Source: Panax quinquefolius (lineage: Eukaryota; Streptophyta; Magnoliopsida; Apiales; Araliaceae). Taken from it: DNA of 64,000 bases. This document shows, piece by piece, positions 50,013 through 62,900 of this stretch (the first letter of the stretch is position 1; the number at the start of each line of letters is the position of its first letter). The stretch spans positions 19,867,128 through 19,931,127 of the forward strand of contig CM035156.1 in assembly GCA_020205615.1 (NCBI GenBank). The letters run 5' to 3'. The notes under the pieces are model-generated. The model saw only the letters and a program-made list of their open reading frames with translations, had not been told where the DNA came from and made no database searches. Both the position numbers and the translations under genes were made by a program.

Positions 50013-53000
50013 GACCTCCCTCCTATGAAATTTAGTCCTCGAAATTGGCGTCGTACACAGTGTTTGAAAAGGTAAAGATACCTCGCTTTCATTTTCGTTT
50101 CCAACTCCCGGTCATTTCCTCGATAGCATGGTTTCTCCACAAAACTTTAACTTATGGTATAACCTCGATGCATGGGTCGTATTCTTTCTCTCTACAAAAT
50201 CTTGGCGGTACCTCCTCGTGCGTTAAGTCTTGGCTATCTCGTCAGGTTCTAACTTCGATAGCGTGTTTGAATTAGTCCCATATTTACGTAACATCGATCG
50301 TGAAAAGCGTTATGAACAGCGTCGTACTTGGTGGTAAAAAAAGCGAGTCTATAGGCCCACGATTCTATTCGATCGAGAATTTCAAATGGATTAATAAATC
50401 GAAGGTTTGAGCTTTCCTCACCTCACCGATTCTACGCTTTTAAAATAACAACTTCTTGCACCTCCTTCTTCAAATTCATCGACTCGGTTGTGTAGCTTGA
50501 GCGACTTTAACTTTATCGATTAAAATCGATTATACTCGTATATCATCACGTACTTTCGTATATCATCACGTGGGTACCTAGGTTTTCATCTCCATCTCTA
50601 TTATTTGTATATTATCTGAAATGAGTCTTTGACAATATTGTACTTTCGTACTTGTATCGATCTTACTACTCGAACCGTCGGCTACCACGTTAAACTTTTC
50701 GAGGATGGCATGGTGAACATGTCTTTGAAATGAGTCTCTCTTGAGTTCTTGAAGCTCTTCCCACATTCCTTGCTCCATTTTGAATTTTGTATCTCTCTGA
50801 GTTATTTCGTTAATGGAATAGCGATTGAGAATATCCTTGACGAATCTCAGATAATAACCAACTAAGCCTGAAAGCTACGTATTTAGATTCTTGACTTAGG
50901 TTGCTTCTCAAGCTGTGACTCGTATCCCAATCTTGGATATGCGTCACAATGACACCTATCGATTTACTATCGCTTGCGAATATGGCGTCCCTACGAGAAA
51001 TGCGGGCAGGTGAATTCCACAAAGGAAGTCACAAGATAAAGGCTCGGTACCAAATTCTATAGTTGAATTTTAACTCACGAAGTTCATAGGAGCCATTCGA
51101 TATGAGATTTTAGAAATGAGTTTTGTCTGGGGTTCAAATCGATACAAAATTTAATATCGATCTTTGGGAGTAAGCGATAAATTCTTGAAAAATCGTCGGG
51201 AAAAATCAATAACAACAAGAATATTATTCAAATCGGCGTGTCTTTATTCAAATCCATAACATGGACTAAGAAAACTTGACATCAAGTAATAAGCGAATGA
51301 CTTCATGGCTTGATATGAAAATGTTTGACTCTGATGGTTTGATTGCTTGAATTGAATAACGGAGTTGCTTAGGAATATGAAAACTATGACCTTACAAAAG
51401 CAATCAATTTTGGCGTGATGAGTAGTTAACCTTAAAATCACATCAAAAGCAAAATATCTTTAAAGAAATAAGGTTAACGGTAATGTGATGGTGCCACTTG
51501 AATCAAACAAGATTTTTTAAACAACGGATGTAATGAAAGTTTCTCTAGCGGAGTCTCCATAAATAGGTCAAAGTCTAATTTCTCGTGTAGTCGAGTTCAA
51601 GCGTTGGCCTTAAGCGAGAGATAAAGAATGGGTAGAGCAGGGTATCTAGTAAGGTATAAACTTAGCGAAATTTATAATTAACTAACTTGCTGCTAACCGT
51701 TCGGGTTCCTCGTATTTTAATGGAAGTCGCGACAAAGCGCTCTTCGAGAATCGTTGACTTTGACTTTTACGGACATCCTTTTGAGTCACCATTCCATTGC
51801 ATTTGGGTTTCGATATCGTCTGATCTCGGCGATATGTCCTTCTTTTCCACAATTATAGCATACCTTAAAGCTGTTGTGGGCGGTTTGGTGATATCCCCTC
51901 TTTCCGCATTTGTAACATCTCGACCAGATGGTCTTTCTCCTCCCTTGGAACCGATTGCCCTTTGGCGGCGTCTTCACATGGTGGTTGTTGAATCTCCTCT
52001 TTTAAAATCTCCTCCCACTTTCTTCTTCTTTTTTTCATGGCCCACGATTACCACCAGTGGTTCTGCACCTTTGTCCGTATTCTTCTTTCTCCACTTGGTT
52101 ATCGTTATTACGATGGCTACTTATCTTTGGTATGATCCACGGTTATGGTCCCTCGGTTGAGCGTACTCGTTATCTCGCTCTAACAACAAGAGCCAGCCTG
52201 TTGACAACATCTCTGAATAGAGAAAATTTATGAGAAATGAGATCTTGGCGTATCTTGGGGTTTCAAACCTCTCGAAACATCCGCGTCATCGTTCCTCATT
52301 CTCCACCAAATGAGGTGCAAACACGGATAACTCATGAACTTACGCCTCGTCTTTGGGACAAATCGTATTATTACTGCTCGATCTAATAAACTCCACTTCC
52401 TTCGTATAGCCGAATACTTTCGAGGAAGTACTTGTCATTGAGCTGTTTAAAAAGCGTCTCCCGTGACATCTTTGAGTCTGGTGAATGGAGTGCAACTTCC
52501 TGATTCCCACCGATGTCTGCCTGCATGCGGGAACATAAAAAGTAGCGAATGGAACTTTACATTCCTTCGTGCATCCCAGAGACATCGAATATCTTGGTAA
52601 TTTGCTTGACCCGTGTTTCCTTGTGATGGGATCGGCTTTCCCAGAATTACAGGTGGTCCCGACTCTTTGAGCTGCTTGGTTTGTGACCACCGTGTGAATT
52701 CTTATCATCTCCTCTGTATTTTGAACACGAGTCTCCCTCGTGCGATTTTGCATGAGCTGCAAAAACTTCTAAACATCCCTCGTTCATCATCGCTTTCGGT
52801 GGTGTTATTCACGGGAGGTACATTGCCCGACTGTTGCCGCGTTCTCCTCGTTGTTAAAATCTGAGCATCTCCACGGTCTCATTTACACCACTATTAATAT
52901 TCTCGATCGACATTCTCGATTCTTGTCGTAAAACAAAGGGTTAATTAAAAAATCGATCACATAATATCCTATATCTTGACCAACTAACAAATAAGCTTAG

Positions 53001-53074
53001 GTAGGACACCTTTAGCGAAGGATTTACTCGTCTCTCCCCTCTGGTTACTATTCCCGATCTCATGGAGATCGTAT
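50013..53074 (-). mobile_element. gypsy copy 3 internal region, pol-deleted
   Basis: About 3.06 kb separate the PPT (CATAGGAGGGAGGT, inverted, about 50015-50028) from the PBS. Minus-strand order is Gag (52932-51800), zinc knuckles (51977-51786: CYKCGKRGYHQ, CYNCGKEGHIAE), protease remnant (51720-51480), the start of reverse transcriptase near 51070-51200 (SKISYRMAPMN), then short disjoint pieces: FGTEPLSCDFLCG (about 51030), YYLRFVKDI-like RT end (about 50850), EQGMWEELQELKRDS, KFNVVADGSSSK (end of RNase H, about 50680), and integrase C-terminus with chromodomain-like tail (50030-50480). The RT catalytic core, most of RNase H and the integrase core are missing. Confidence 0.8.
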
Positions 53075-53094
53075 CCTAAACTACGATACCAAGC
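53075..53094 (-). other. primer-binding site, gypsy copy 3
   Basis: Reverse complement GCTTGGTATCGTAGTTTAGG adjoins the LTR end CGCCACA. It is a diverged tRNA-Met PBS. Confidence 0.7.
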
Positions 53095-55962
53095 TGTGGC
53101 GACCCCAAAATAGGTCCATTCCATCCAACCCATTACGAGTGCCAAAATACGTGAGTGCGAAAACAACTACTGACTTTATTATCACAACATAAAAAGCGTG
53201 AGTTTAAATACAAATATTATCTTACAGAAATGATATTTATACTCAAATAAATCCTCATCACATTTTATTGATACATTATTTTACAATAATGGTGAGGACT
53301 ACTAAACAACTCTCTCTAGAACCTTCATTCCATTTTAGAAGCTAGTACTACATTACATTCTAGCCTCACGAGAAAAAATGGAACAACAAGGAAAAAAGGG
53401 TGAGCTCGACTAGCCCGATAAAGAATGTTATGACTAAGATAATATCTGACAAATTATCGTTAGTCTCCAACGAGGAAAAATCGATAGAATCTGATAGGCA
53501 ACAAGTTTGGATCAATATTACATGGTGAAATAATAATTCATAGAAGAGTTACGTAGAGAATGAAATCTACTATAATCTATGAATTTAACGATCCATCATC
53601 AATATTTTATCCTGTAACAACATCGATATTCATCTCAATCAAATATTCATCTTTGCTTTCTGAGGCGAAGATATTCATCAATCGATCGTATTCATCTCAA
53701 CACACATTCATCTTTTTGCACTAAAGGCCAAAGATATTCATCGATCGATCGTATTTCATTTAAACACACATTCATCTTCACTTAAAGGCGAAGATATTCA
53801 TCGATCGATCGTATTCATTTAAACACTGTTCATCTTTACTTTGGGCAAAGATATTCATCGATCGGTCGTATCTTTTAACTTTTTTCATCTTTACTCTGGG
53901 CCAAAGATATTCTTGAAAATCATTCATCTTTTTACTTTCTGGGATATTGAAGATATTCAATAATATCATCATTTAAGGTTTAGGATGATGAAAAATATTT
54001 TTAAAAAAGCGAATCGATGAAACAAAATGACAGGATTAAGGATTAAGGATTAAGTACTGGTTTTTATCCGTATCAAAAATACCTCAAAAATAATCGTAGT
54101 GGTGTAAAATTCGAGAATGATCAAAACATGGATCTGATCAAAGCTAGTATCGAAATAGATATTTTAGACGAAAAGAAAAATTTTCATTTTTTATTGAATA
54201 GTCTTAAATATATAATGAATAGTCTTGCAGTATCGTGAATAGTCTTAGTATCGTGAATAGTAACTCAGACACCCAAAGATAGAAATTCCACAAAAAAAAA
54301 CATCTTCACGCTTCATGAATAGTACTGCGTGAATAGTAACTTCGTGAATAGTAACTCATGAATAGTAACTTCGTGAATAGTAACTCATGAATAGTAACCC
54401 CAGCAAAAAAAAAGTTCCAAAATTTGATAAAAAGTTCCAACCATATTTGACGTAATGATATTGAAGAATTAATATCATTTGAGAAAAAATAACATCCACT
54501 TACCTCGAAAGAATCGATTACTTGGAAGGAAAGGTCGGGAAGTGATCTTTGAATGAAACTTATCTTGAGCAATGACTCTCAAAGTATCTAAATACTCACA
54601 AAATCGCTCGATAATATAGAGAGAAAGAGAAAACTTTGTTTACGGTGTGATTTTCAATTCTAACAGCCCTCTATTTATAGGAAAATGTTAGCCGTAGAAG
54701 CGGACTTGACTGCTTTTACACGATGGCTTTACTTTACTACTACTATTGCCACCCACCACCACATTTGAAATAAAATTCAGCACATTTTTCACCAACCACA
54801 AGTGGGGCCCTCAATTCTAAATTTTCCACCAAAATCAATTATAAACCTAATTTAGAATCAGACACCTCTTAAAATTCACAACAAATCATTAGTGCATTTT
54901 AACGGTTCAAAATTTGTGGACATATACTCGACTTATGTATGTATAACATACCCAAAAATTACCACAATCAGCGGTCGGGATTAAAAATTATAACCCATGA
55001 TATATCTGAAAACCCACGATTTGATTTTAATACCTCGATCAGATAAAATCTTGATAAAACACCTCAACATTAATTCCTTCATTAATAACCACATAAATAA
55101 ATCCATCATTTATATTCATATAAAATAAATATTTCCTTATCATATGAATCGATAATTAATTATTCACAAATAATATTACGAGAATCACATTTATAATGAC
55201 GGTTTGTTCCCGAGGAAGGGGGCTTTCGATAAGGATCTCTCTCTTCTTGGCGGCATTGATTAGGTGACCAAACCTCTCCTTGAAGCGAGAACTTTCTAGA
55301 CATTGCCAATAATGTTATCTAATAATATTATTCAAATAATATGAATTATTGATCGATAATGGGAAATCTTGTGCGATGACAATTATTGAAACAATGATAA
55401 TATAAAATATCAATATGACAATTATTGAATCGATAAAATAAAATATTGAGCGATAACTCTTGTAATAATTATTGAGTAGTGCCTTCTTACGTAAGGATCG
55501 ATAATTCAACAATCTTTATGCTTCTGGTGGTGTCTTCTTGTGCGACCCACCGCGTATTCTTATATTTTAACCATAGGGTATTCAACGATCTTAGCGGTAT
55601 TACGCAGTTACTTGATAACAACTACTGTAGTTATTTATAACCACCCAAACTTTGTCGTTTTCCTCATCCAGATCGCTTTCCGTTATGGGGCCCATACATG
55701 CTTTTTACAGTTATGGGGCCCATATTATTCGAAGCGATGCGAATATTCCGTGACGACGAATGCGAATATTCCCAAGCGATCTGAATATTCCGACGACGAA
55801 TATTCCCAAGAAAAAATGAATATTTTATAACCACTTGCTTATTTTGAAATATTTGCGTATTTAACCCTTACTATCCACATTAATCAAATCAACCCTTACT
55901 ATTTCTTATTTCAAAATAATAAATAAAGGAAATTCCTTTTTTTTAAAAAAAATTGGGGTCTT
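53095..55962 (-). repeat. Ty3/gypsy LTR, inverted copy 3, 5' LTR
   Basis: About 2.87 kb from TGTGGCGACCCCAAAATAGG to AATTGGGGTCTT in plus coordinates. Close identity to 47277-50012 indicates a young insertion. It includes the tandem block at 53635-53985. Confidence 0.85.
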
Positions 55963-56528
55963 TTGGCACATGTAGTGCAAAGATGAATATTTGATTCGGA
56001 TATATATTGATTGATGTTACATGGATAAAAGATGAGCGATGAACTTTTAAATTCATACATAGAAGATAGTAGTTTGCATTCTCTACTTAACTCTTCAATG
56101 AATTATTATTTCATTGCGAATATTGATTTAAAACTTGTTGTCTATTGTATTTTATTAGATTTTCCTGTTGAAGACTAACGATAATTTGTTGTATATTATC
56201 TTAGTCATAATATTCTTCTTTGGGCTAGTTGAGCTCACCCTTTTCCTTTTTATTCCATTTTTCTTCTCGGGATGCGAGAATATAAGCGAGTCTGAGTGGG
56301 GTATGGAATGAAGATTCTAGAGAGAGTTGTTTAGTAGTCCTCACCATTTTTGTAAAATAATGTATCGATAAATGTGATGAGGATTTATTTGAGTATAGAT
56401 ATTGTTTAGAAGATAATATTTGTATTCAAACTCACAATTTCTTGTTGTAATAATAAAGTTGTAGTTGTTTACATACCGTGTATTGACAACTCGAAATGGG
56501 TGATGTATACTATTTTGGGGCGTCATGC
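55963..56528 (+). repeat. 3' part of a gypsy LTR (plus orientation), right end of the copy 2 insertion
   Basis: It starts within the tandem block (TTTGGCACATGTAGTGC) and ends GGGGCGTCA near 56525, followed by TGC and then the AGTAT duplication. With 47177-47276 it could form the two ends of copy 2's 3' LTR, with about 1.9 kb of the middle missing. Confidence 0.7.
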
Positions 56529-56909
56529 AGTATACTAAACAAATGAAAGAGGTTGGAGATCCCGATGATCTTTGGTGGTATTGAGTTGCGCAGAGGTGGG
56601 AGAAAGGAGGCTGAAAATGAGACTAATGTGCAGAATGAAGTACGGGAAGATGAGACTTATCTACACTCAGTGTACACACGGAGACAATGTTCAATAACAA
56701 CAGTACGCAAATTACGATGATGATGGAAGAGATCTGAGATAATCTTGATAAGGAGTGGTCACCTAGTGAATATGAAGATTTAGATCGGTTGAGGTCTATG
56801 GATGAAGAAAGTAAAGATGCTGAAGAAGTAGATCAAGCAGATAGGCTAAGTAGGAAAAAGAATGTGGAAAGAGTAATGATAACATTTGGCCCCCTGACCA
56901 AAAGGAAAG
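56529..56909 (+). pseudogene. continuation of the MULE transposase ORF
   Basis: After the AGTAT duplication the sequence reads TKQMKEVGDPDDLWW, then after a one-base shift GGIELRRGGRKEAENETNVQ, and further on EWSPSEYEDLDRLRSMDEES and DQADRLSRKKNVER. The acidic SEYED region just before the catalytic part is typical of MuDR proteins. It is cut at 56909-56910 by an inverted gypsy LTR. Confidence 0.65.
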
Positions 56910-58470
56910 TGTGACGCCCCCAAAATAGGTATACATCACCCATTCTGAGTTGTCAATACATGGTACAGAAACAACTACAACTTTATTATTACAACAATAA
57001 AGCGTGAGTTTAAATACAAATATTATCTTACAGACAATATCTATACTCAAATAAATCCTCATCACATTTATTGATACATTATTTTACAAAATGGTGAGGA
57101 CTACTAAACAATTCTTTCTAAAACCTTCATTCCATACCCTGGCTACTACTCATTATATTCTAGCCTCACGAGAAGAAAATGGAACAAAAAGGAAAAGGGT
57201 GAGCTCAACTAGCTCGGTAAAGAATATTATGACTAAGATAATATACAACAAATTACCGTTAGTCTTCAACGAGGAAAAATCTAATAGAATCTGATAGGCA
57301 ACAAATTTTAAATCAATATTAGCGATGAAATAATAATTCATTAGAAGAGTTAAGTAGAGAATGCAAACTACTATCTTCCATGTATGAATTTAAAAGTTCA
57401 TCGTCTATCTTTTATCCTGTAACATCAATCGATATATATACGGAATCACATATTCATCTTTTACTTTTCTGGCGAATATTCATCGATTAATTAAGTATTC
57501 ATCTAACACACATTCATCTTTTACTTTCTGGGCCAAAGATATTCTTGAAATCATTCATCTTTTGCTTTACTGGGCCAAGATATTCCATAATATCATCATT
57601 TAAGGTAGAAGATGATGAAAATATTTTTTAAAAAGCGAATCCGATTGAAACAAAATGATGAGATTAAGGATTAAGGATTAGTACTTTATTTTATTCACGT
57701 CCAAAAATACCTCAAAAATAATCGCGATGGTGTAAAATTCAAGAATGATCAAAACATGGATACAATCAAAGCTAGTATCCGAATAGATATTTTGAATGAA
57801 AAAGAAAATTTTTATTTTAGATGAATAGTCTAGCAGTGATAAGTCGAATGAATAGTGTAAGTATCGTGAATAGTCAGATATCGTGAATAGTAACTCCAGA
57901 CACCAAAAGTTCCAAATTTGATAAAAACTTGGATCGATATTTCAACATAATGATATTGAAGAAATAATATCATTCGAAAAAAAAAATATCCACTTACCTC
58001 GAAGATCGGTCTTACAAATTGAAACAAGAACTTGCAGAACTTGAATAACAATACTCAAATTATACTCAAAATACTCACAAGAATAAACTCGATAATATAG
58101 AGAGAAAACTTGATTTACGGTGTGATTTTCAATTCTAACCTAAACACCTATTTATAGGAAATTGCTTAGAACACCAAAGACAGAAAATTTAATATAATAT
58201 TAATATATTATATATAAATTCCCACGCACACAATCTATGATCTGAATTCAGCCATCAAACATATGCCACATTCTAGAAAAAGTAAGAAAAACGTTTTTCT
58301 AATTTTAAATATTTTAAACTTCCAAAATCAATTATTTGAACTTGAACTTCAATAATTCATAATAAATAGCCCTTTCATCAGAAAAATTGAATCTCTTGAG
58401 TTTTTATAGGAAATTCAATTCTCTACATCTTTGCTTGAGAAGAAAGTTTTTCAATTTCAAACAAAATTGG
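56910..58470 (-). repeat. truncated gypsy LTR, inverted (copy 4)
   Basis: It starts TGTGACGCCCCCAAAATAGG (the complete LTR 3' end in minus orientation) and runs about 1.56 kb, then breaks at ACAAAATTGG and joins a plus-oriented LTR. Only the 3' half of the LTR is present. Confidence 0.8.
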
Positions 58471-61244
58471 CTCACATTAAAATTATTAATAAATGAAATT
58501 TATTTTCCTCTATTTTATTATTTTGAAATAGTAAGGGTTGATTTGATTAATGTGGATAGTTATGGGTAAAATCATGAAATATTTGAATAAGCAGTGGTTA
58601 TAAAATATTCATTATTATCCGGGGAATATTAGTTTGGTGGTGGAATATTAAATGTCTTGTCGGGAATATTAAATGCGGTAGCGATCTTTTAAATGGGCCC
58701 ATAACTTGAAGCGATTGGATGAAGAAAAGCGATTGTCGAAATATAAGTTGTTTATAAATAACGGCGTAGTTATTTCAGATTATTATCTTTGTTGGAATAC
58801 CGGTGGTTAAAACACACTAATCTGGCGTTGTTGAGCGATGGCACTTTGCGGTATTGCACATTATTGATTCTTACGTGAAGGCACTACTCATAATTATTAC
58901 GGTAATTCTTATTCGATATTTTATTTTATTGATTTAATAATTGTTGCGTTGATATTTTATATTCTTGTTGTTTGATAATTGTCATTACGATATTTTTTTT
59001 ATCGAAGCAATAATTCATATTATCTGAATAATATTATTAGATAACATTATTGGCGATGTCTAGAAAGTTACATCTGGGAGGTTTGAGGTTTGGTCACTAA
59101 TTGCGGCGCCAGAAGGAGAAATTCTTATTGGAAAGCCCCTCTTTCTCACAGGAGCGGCACGGGTTGCCCGATCTTGTGATTACTGTAATATTATTTGTGA
59201 ATAATTAATTATTGATTTATATGATGAGAAAATATTGATTTTATGTGGATATAGATGGAAAATTTTAAAATGACAATTGTTGAAAATTAATATTTTATCT
59301 TTTTACGATAAAATAATTCATTTAAATATATTATTTTTTTAATAATATATTAATGGTGATATTTTACAATGAATGTGGGATATATGAGTATATGAGGAGG
59401 AAGAGTATTTTTGTTGCATTAAATGTTTAAAACATATTTTGTGTGTTGGTGGACCCCATTTCTTGGTAAAAATTTGATTATAACTTTGTAAAATTGTTCA
59501 GTTTGTGGATTTGGTCAATTTACATTTTGGAATTTGGAAAAACTTTCTTACGCAAAGTTGTAGAAATTGAATTTCCTATAAAAAGTCGCGAGATTCAATT
59601 TTTACGATAAAAGAGCTATTTATTATGAATTATTGAAGTTAGAAGTTAAAAAATAATTGATTTTGGAAGTTTAAAATATTTTTAATTACAAAAACGTTTT
59701 TTCCATTTTGAAAACTCATTTAACATGTGTTAGGGTGGCTGAGTTCAGATTCTTGGATGTGTAGGAAGTTGTAGAAAAATTATAATATTAATTTATTAAA
59801 TTTTTTTTCTACTTTGGTGTTACAAGCGATTTCTATAAATAGGTCTTGGGTTAGAATTGAAAATCACACGAAGCTGAAGTTTTCTCTCTATATATATCGA
59901 AGCGTATTCTTGTGAGTATTTTGAGTATACTTTGAGTATTGCTATCTGGTGCAAGTTCAAGTCATAGCTTTATGTCAGGTGTTTTGATTAAAAATCTTTG
60001 TCTTTCGAGGTAAGGGATGTTATTTTCTTCTCGAATGATATTATTTCTTCAATATCATTATCTTTGAAATATTGGTTGGAACTTTTTATCAAATTTGGAA
60101 CTTTTTCATGTATGGGTTTCTTATTCATGAGTTCTTATTCACGAGTTCTTATTCATGAGTTCTTATTCACGATTCTTATTCACGATACTTATTAAGTGAA
60201 GCGTGAAGATGTTTTTTGTGGAATTTCTATCTTTTGGTGTAGAGATTCTTATTCACGTATCTGGCCTTTATTCACGTATCTGACCTTATTCACGAATCTG
60301 ACCTTATTCATAGAAAATGAAAATTTTTCTTTTAAGTCTAAAATATCTATTACGGATACTAGCTTTGATTGTATCCATGTTTTGATCATTCTTGAATTTT
60401 ACACCTATGATTATTTTTTTGGTATTTTTTGGGCGTGGATAAAACAAAAATCGAATCCTTAATCCTTAATCCTTGTCATTTTGTTTCCTTTGGATTCGTT
60501 TCTTTAAAAATATTTTCATCATCTTGATCTTAAATGATGATATTATTGAATATCTTTGGCTTTAGTGCAAGAGATGAATGATTTCTGAAGAATATCTTTG
60601 GCGTAGTAGTGCAAGATGAGCAGTGTTTAGATGAACATGATCGGATGATATCTATCTTTGGCACAGTGTTTAGTGCCCAGATGAATATTTGATTCAGATA
60701 TATATTGATTGATATTTGATTCGGATAAAATATTGATGTTCGATGAACTTTTAAATTCATATATAGAAGATAGTAGTTTGCATTCTCTACTTAACTCTTA
60801 CAATGAATTATTATTTCATTGCTGAATTGTTGATTTAAAATTTGTTGTCTATTGTATTACATTAGATTTTTCCTGTTGAAGACTAACGATAATTTGTTGT
60901 ATATTATCTTAGTCATAATATTCTTTCTTGGGCTAGTTGAGCTCACCCTTTTCCTTGTTGTTCCATTTTTCTTCTCGGGAGGCGAGAATGTAGCGAGTAC
61001 TAGTCGGGGTATGGAATGAAGGTTACAGAGAGAGTTGTTTAGTAGTCCTCACCATTTTGTAAAATAATGTATCAATAATTATGATGGGGATTTATTTGCG
61101 TGTGGATATTGTCTAGATGGCAATATCTCGTATTTAAACTCACGATTTATATGTTGTAATAATAAAGTTGTAGTTATTTACATACCATGTATTTGGCGAC
61201 TCGAGAATGGGTTGGATGGAATGGACCTATTTTGGGGGCGTCAC
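58471..61244 (+). repeat. Ty3/gypsy LTR (copy 5, 5' LTR, start slightly truncated)
   Basis: It begins just inside the LTR (CTCACATTAAAATTATTAAT instead of TGTAAGACCCC...) and ends GGGGGCGTCACG before the PBS. It contains TATAAATA at 59834, a long ATTCATGAGTTCTT/ATTCACG block (60110-60310), AATCCTTAATCC heptamers (about 60455) and the GAATATCTTTGGC block (60540-60720). Confidence 0.85.
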
Positions 61245-61264
61245 GGTTGGTATCGAGCTTAGGG
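61245..61264 (+). other. primer-binding site, gypsy copy 5
   Basis: GTTGGTATCGAGCTTAGGG follows the LTR end. It is the tRNA-Met type with CAGAG reading CGAG. Confidence 0.75.
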
Positions 61265-61420
61265 ATATGATCTCTGGCGGAGATCGGGGAATAGAACTAG
61301 GAGGGAGGCAGGTAAATCCTTCCTTCCCAGTAGTGTGTCTACTAAAGCTTATTTGTTAGTTGGTCGATATATATAGGGATATTATGTGATATATTGATTT
61401 CCTTAATTAACCCTTGTTTT

Positions 61421-62900
61421 ATGGCGGTGTTTGAGAATGTCGTTAAGAATATTAACGATGGAGTAAATGAGGCCGTGGAGATGCTGTCTTTACTGAGCGA
61501 GGAGAGCGTCTGACAGTGACAATGTACCTCCTGTGAACAACACCACCTTTGAGCGATGATGATGAGCGAGGGGATGTTTAGAAGCTTTTTGCGATTCATG
61601 CAAAATCGAGACGAGGAGACTTCGTGTTCAAAATCTGAGGAGAAATGATAGCAATTCACGGGTTGTCACGACCCAAGCGATTCAAAGTTGGGACCACGAG
61701 TGCAGGAAGCGGATCCGATTAAAGGCGGAGCGTGGGTCAAACAAATTACAGATATTCGATGTCTTGGGATGCGGGAGAGAACGAAGGTTCCATTCGCCAC
61801 CTTTTATGTTAAAATGGCGAAGCGGATTCTTGGTGGGAATCGTGAAGCGTACCCATCCGGTACTTTTCGGCATGTCTTGGGAGACGTTTGAAAGCTATTC
61901 AATGACAAATACTTCCACGAAAGTATTAAATCGTATGAAGGAAGTGGAGTTTATTAGGCGGGCGAGAATAACGTGGCGGTGTCCCGATCTGGCGAAGTTA
62001 GCGGAGTTATCGAGTTTGCACCTCATTTTGGTGGAGAATGAGGAGCGTATGGCGGATGTTTACGAGAGGTTTGAAACCCGGCATACGTCGATATCTCATT
62101 TCTCATAAATTTTCTCTCTATTAGGATGTTGTCAGCGAGGGCTCGGTTGTTAGAAGCGAGATAACGATACGTTCAATGAGGGACCATAACGAGGATCATC
62201 TAGAAGATAGCGATCATCGAATAACGATAACCGGTGGAGAAAGAAGAATACGGACAAAGCGGTAACCACTCTGGTGGTAATCGTGGCCATGAAAATAGAA
62301 GAAGCGAGTCGGGAGGAGATTTTAAAGAGGAGATTCAACAACGACCATGTGAAGGCGTCGGTAGCCGGATGCAATTGGTTCGAGGAGGAGAAAGACCACC
62401 GGTCGTATGTTACAAATCTTGGGAAAGAGGACATATCATTGAATGCGCCTAGCAGTTTAAGGTATGCTATAATTGTGGAAAAGAAGGACATATCGCTCGA
62501 GATTATGCGATATCGAAACCCAGATCCGGTAGAATGGTGACTCGAAAGGATGTCGAGAAAAGTCAAAGTCAGCGGTTCTGGAAGGCGTTTGTGCGTGGCC
62601 AGGTCAAAATCGAGAACCCGACGAAGTTAGCATGGGTTAGTTAATTATAAATTCTTGCGAAGTTTATACCTTACTGAATCTGGGGTTCTACCCATTCTTT
62701 TATCTCTCTTGCTTGCGCTCAGCGTTTGAACTTGACTACGGAGAAATTAAACTTTGACTATTTATGGAGACTCCATTAGGAGAAACTTTCATTACATCCG
62801 TTGTTTAGAAATCTTGCTTGATTCGAGTTGGCACTATCACATTACACATTAACCTTATTTTTATAGAGATATTTGCTTTTGATGTGATTTTAAGGTTAAC
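61421..62900 (+). pseudogene. gypsy Gag and protease (copy 5)
   Basis: The Gag start ATGGCGGTGTTTGAG is at 61421. Frameshifted Gag follows with the same MKWRSGFLVGI-type stretch as copy 2 (about 61764-62050), then a basic RNA-binding region, then the zinc knuckle VCYNCGKEGHIARDY (62464-62505). Protease remnants include GRRLCVARSK-like sequence and SFISLACAQRLNLT (62640-62740). Multiple frameshifts are present. Confidence 0.75.

Larger units (their letters stand above)
39419..56909 (+). mobile_element. Mutator-like element (MULE), interrupted and truncated
   Basis: A GGGATAAATACATTTTTGGTC end-like sequence at about 39421 resembles plant MULE termini. It is followed by a leader (39700-40110) and a MuDR-type ORF beginning near 40140. 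The ORF is interrupted by gypsy DNA from 40653 to about 56528 and resumes at 56529, then is cut at 56909 by an inverted gypsy LTR. The right end is not seen. The left boundary is approximate and no 9-bp duplication was verified. Confidence 0.55.

Noticed and set aside
51687..52160. 157-codon plus-strand ORF
   Set aside because: It is the antisense shadow of gypsy copy 3 protease, zinc knuckle and late Gag, which are recognised on the minus strand.
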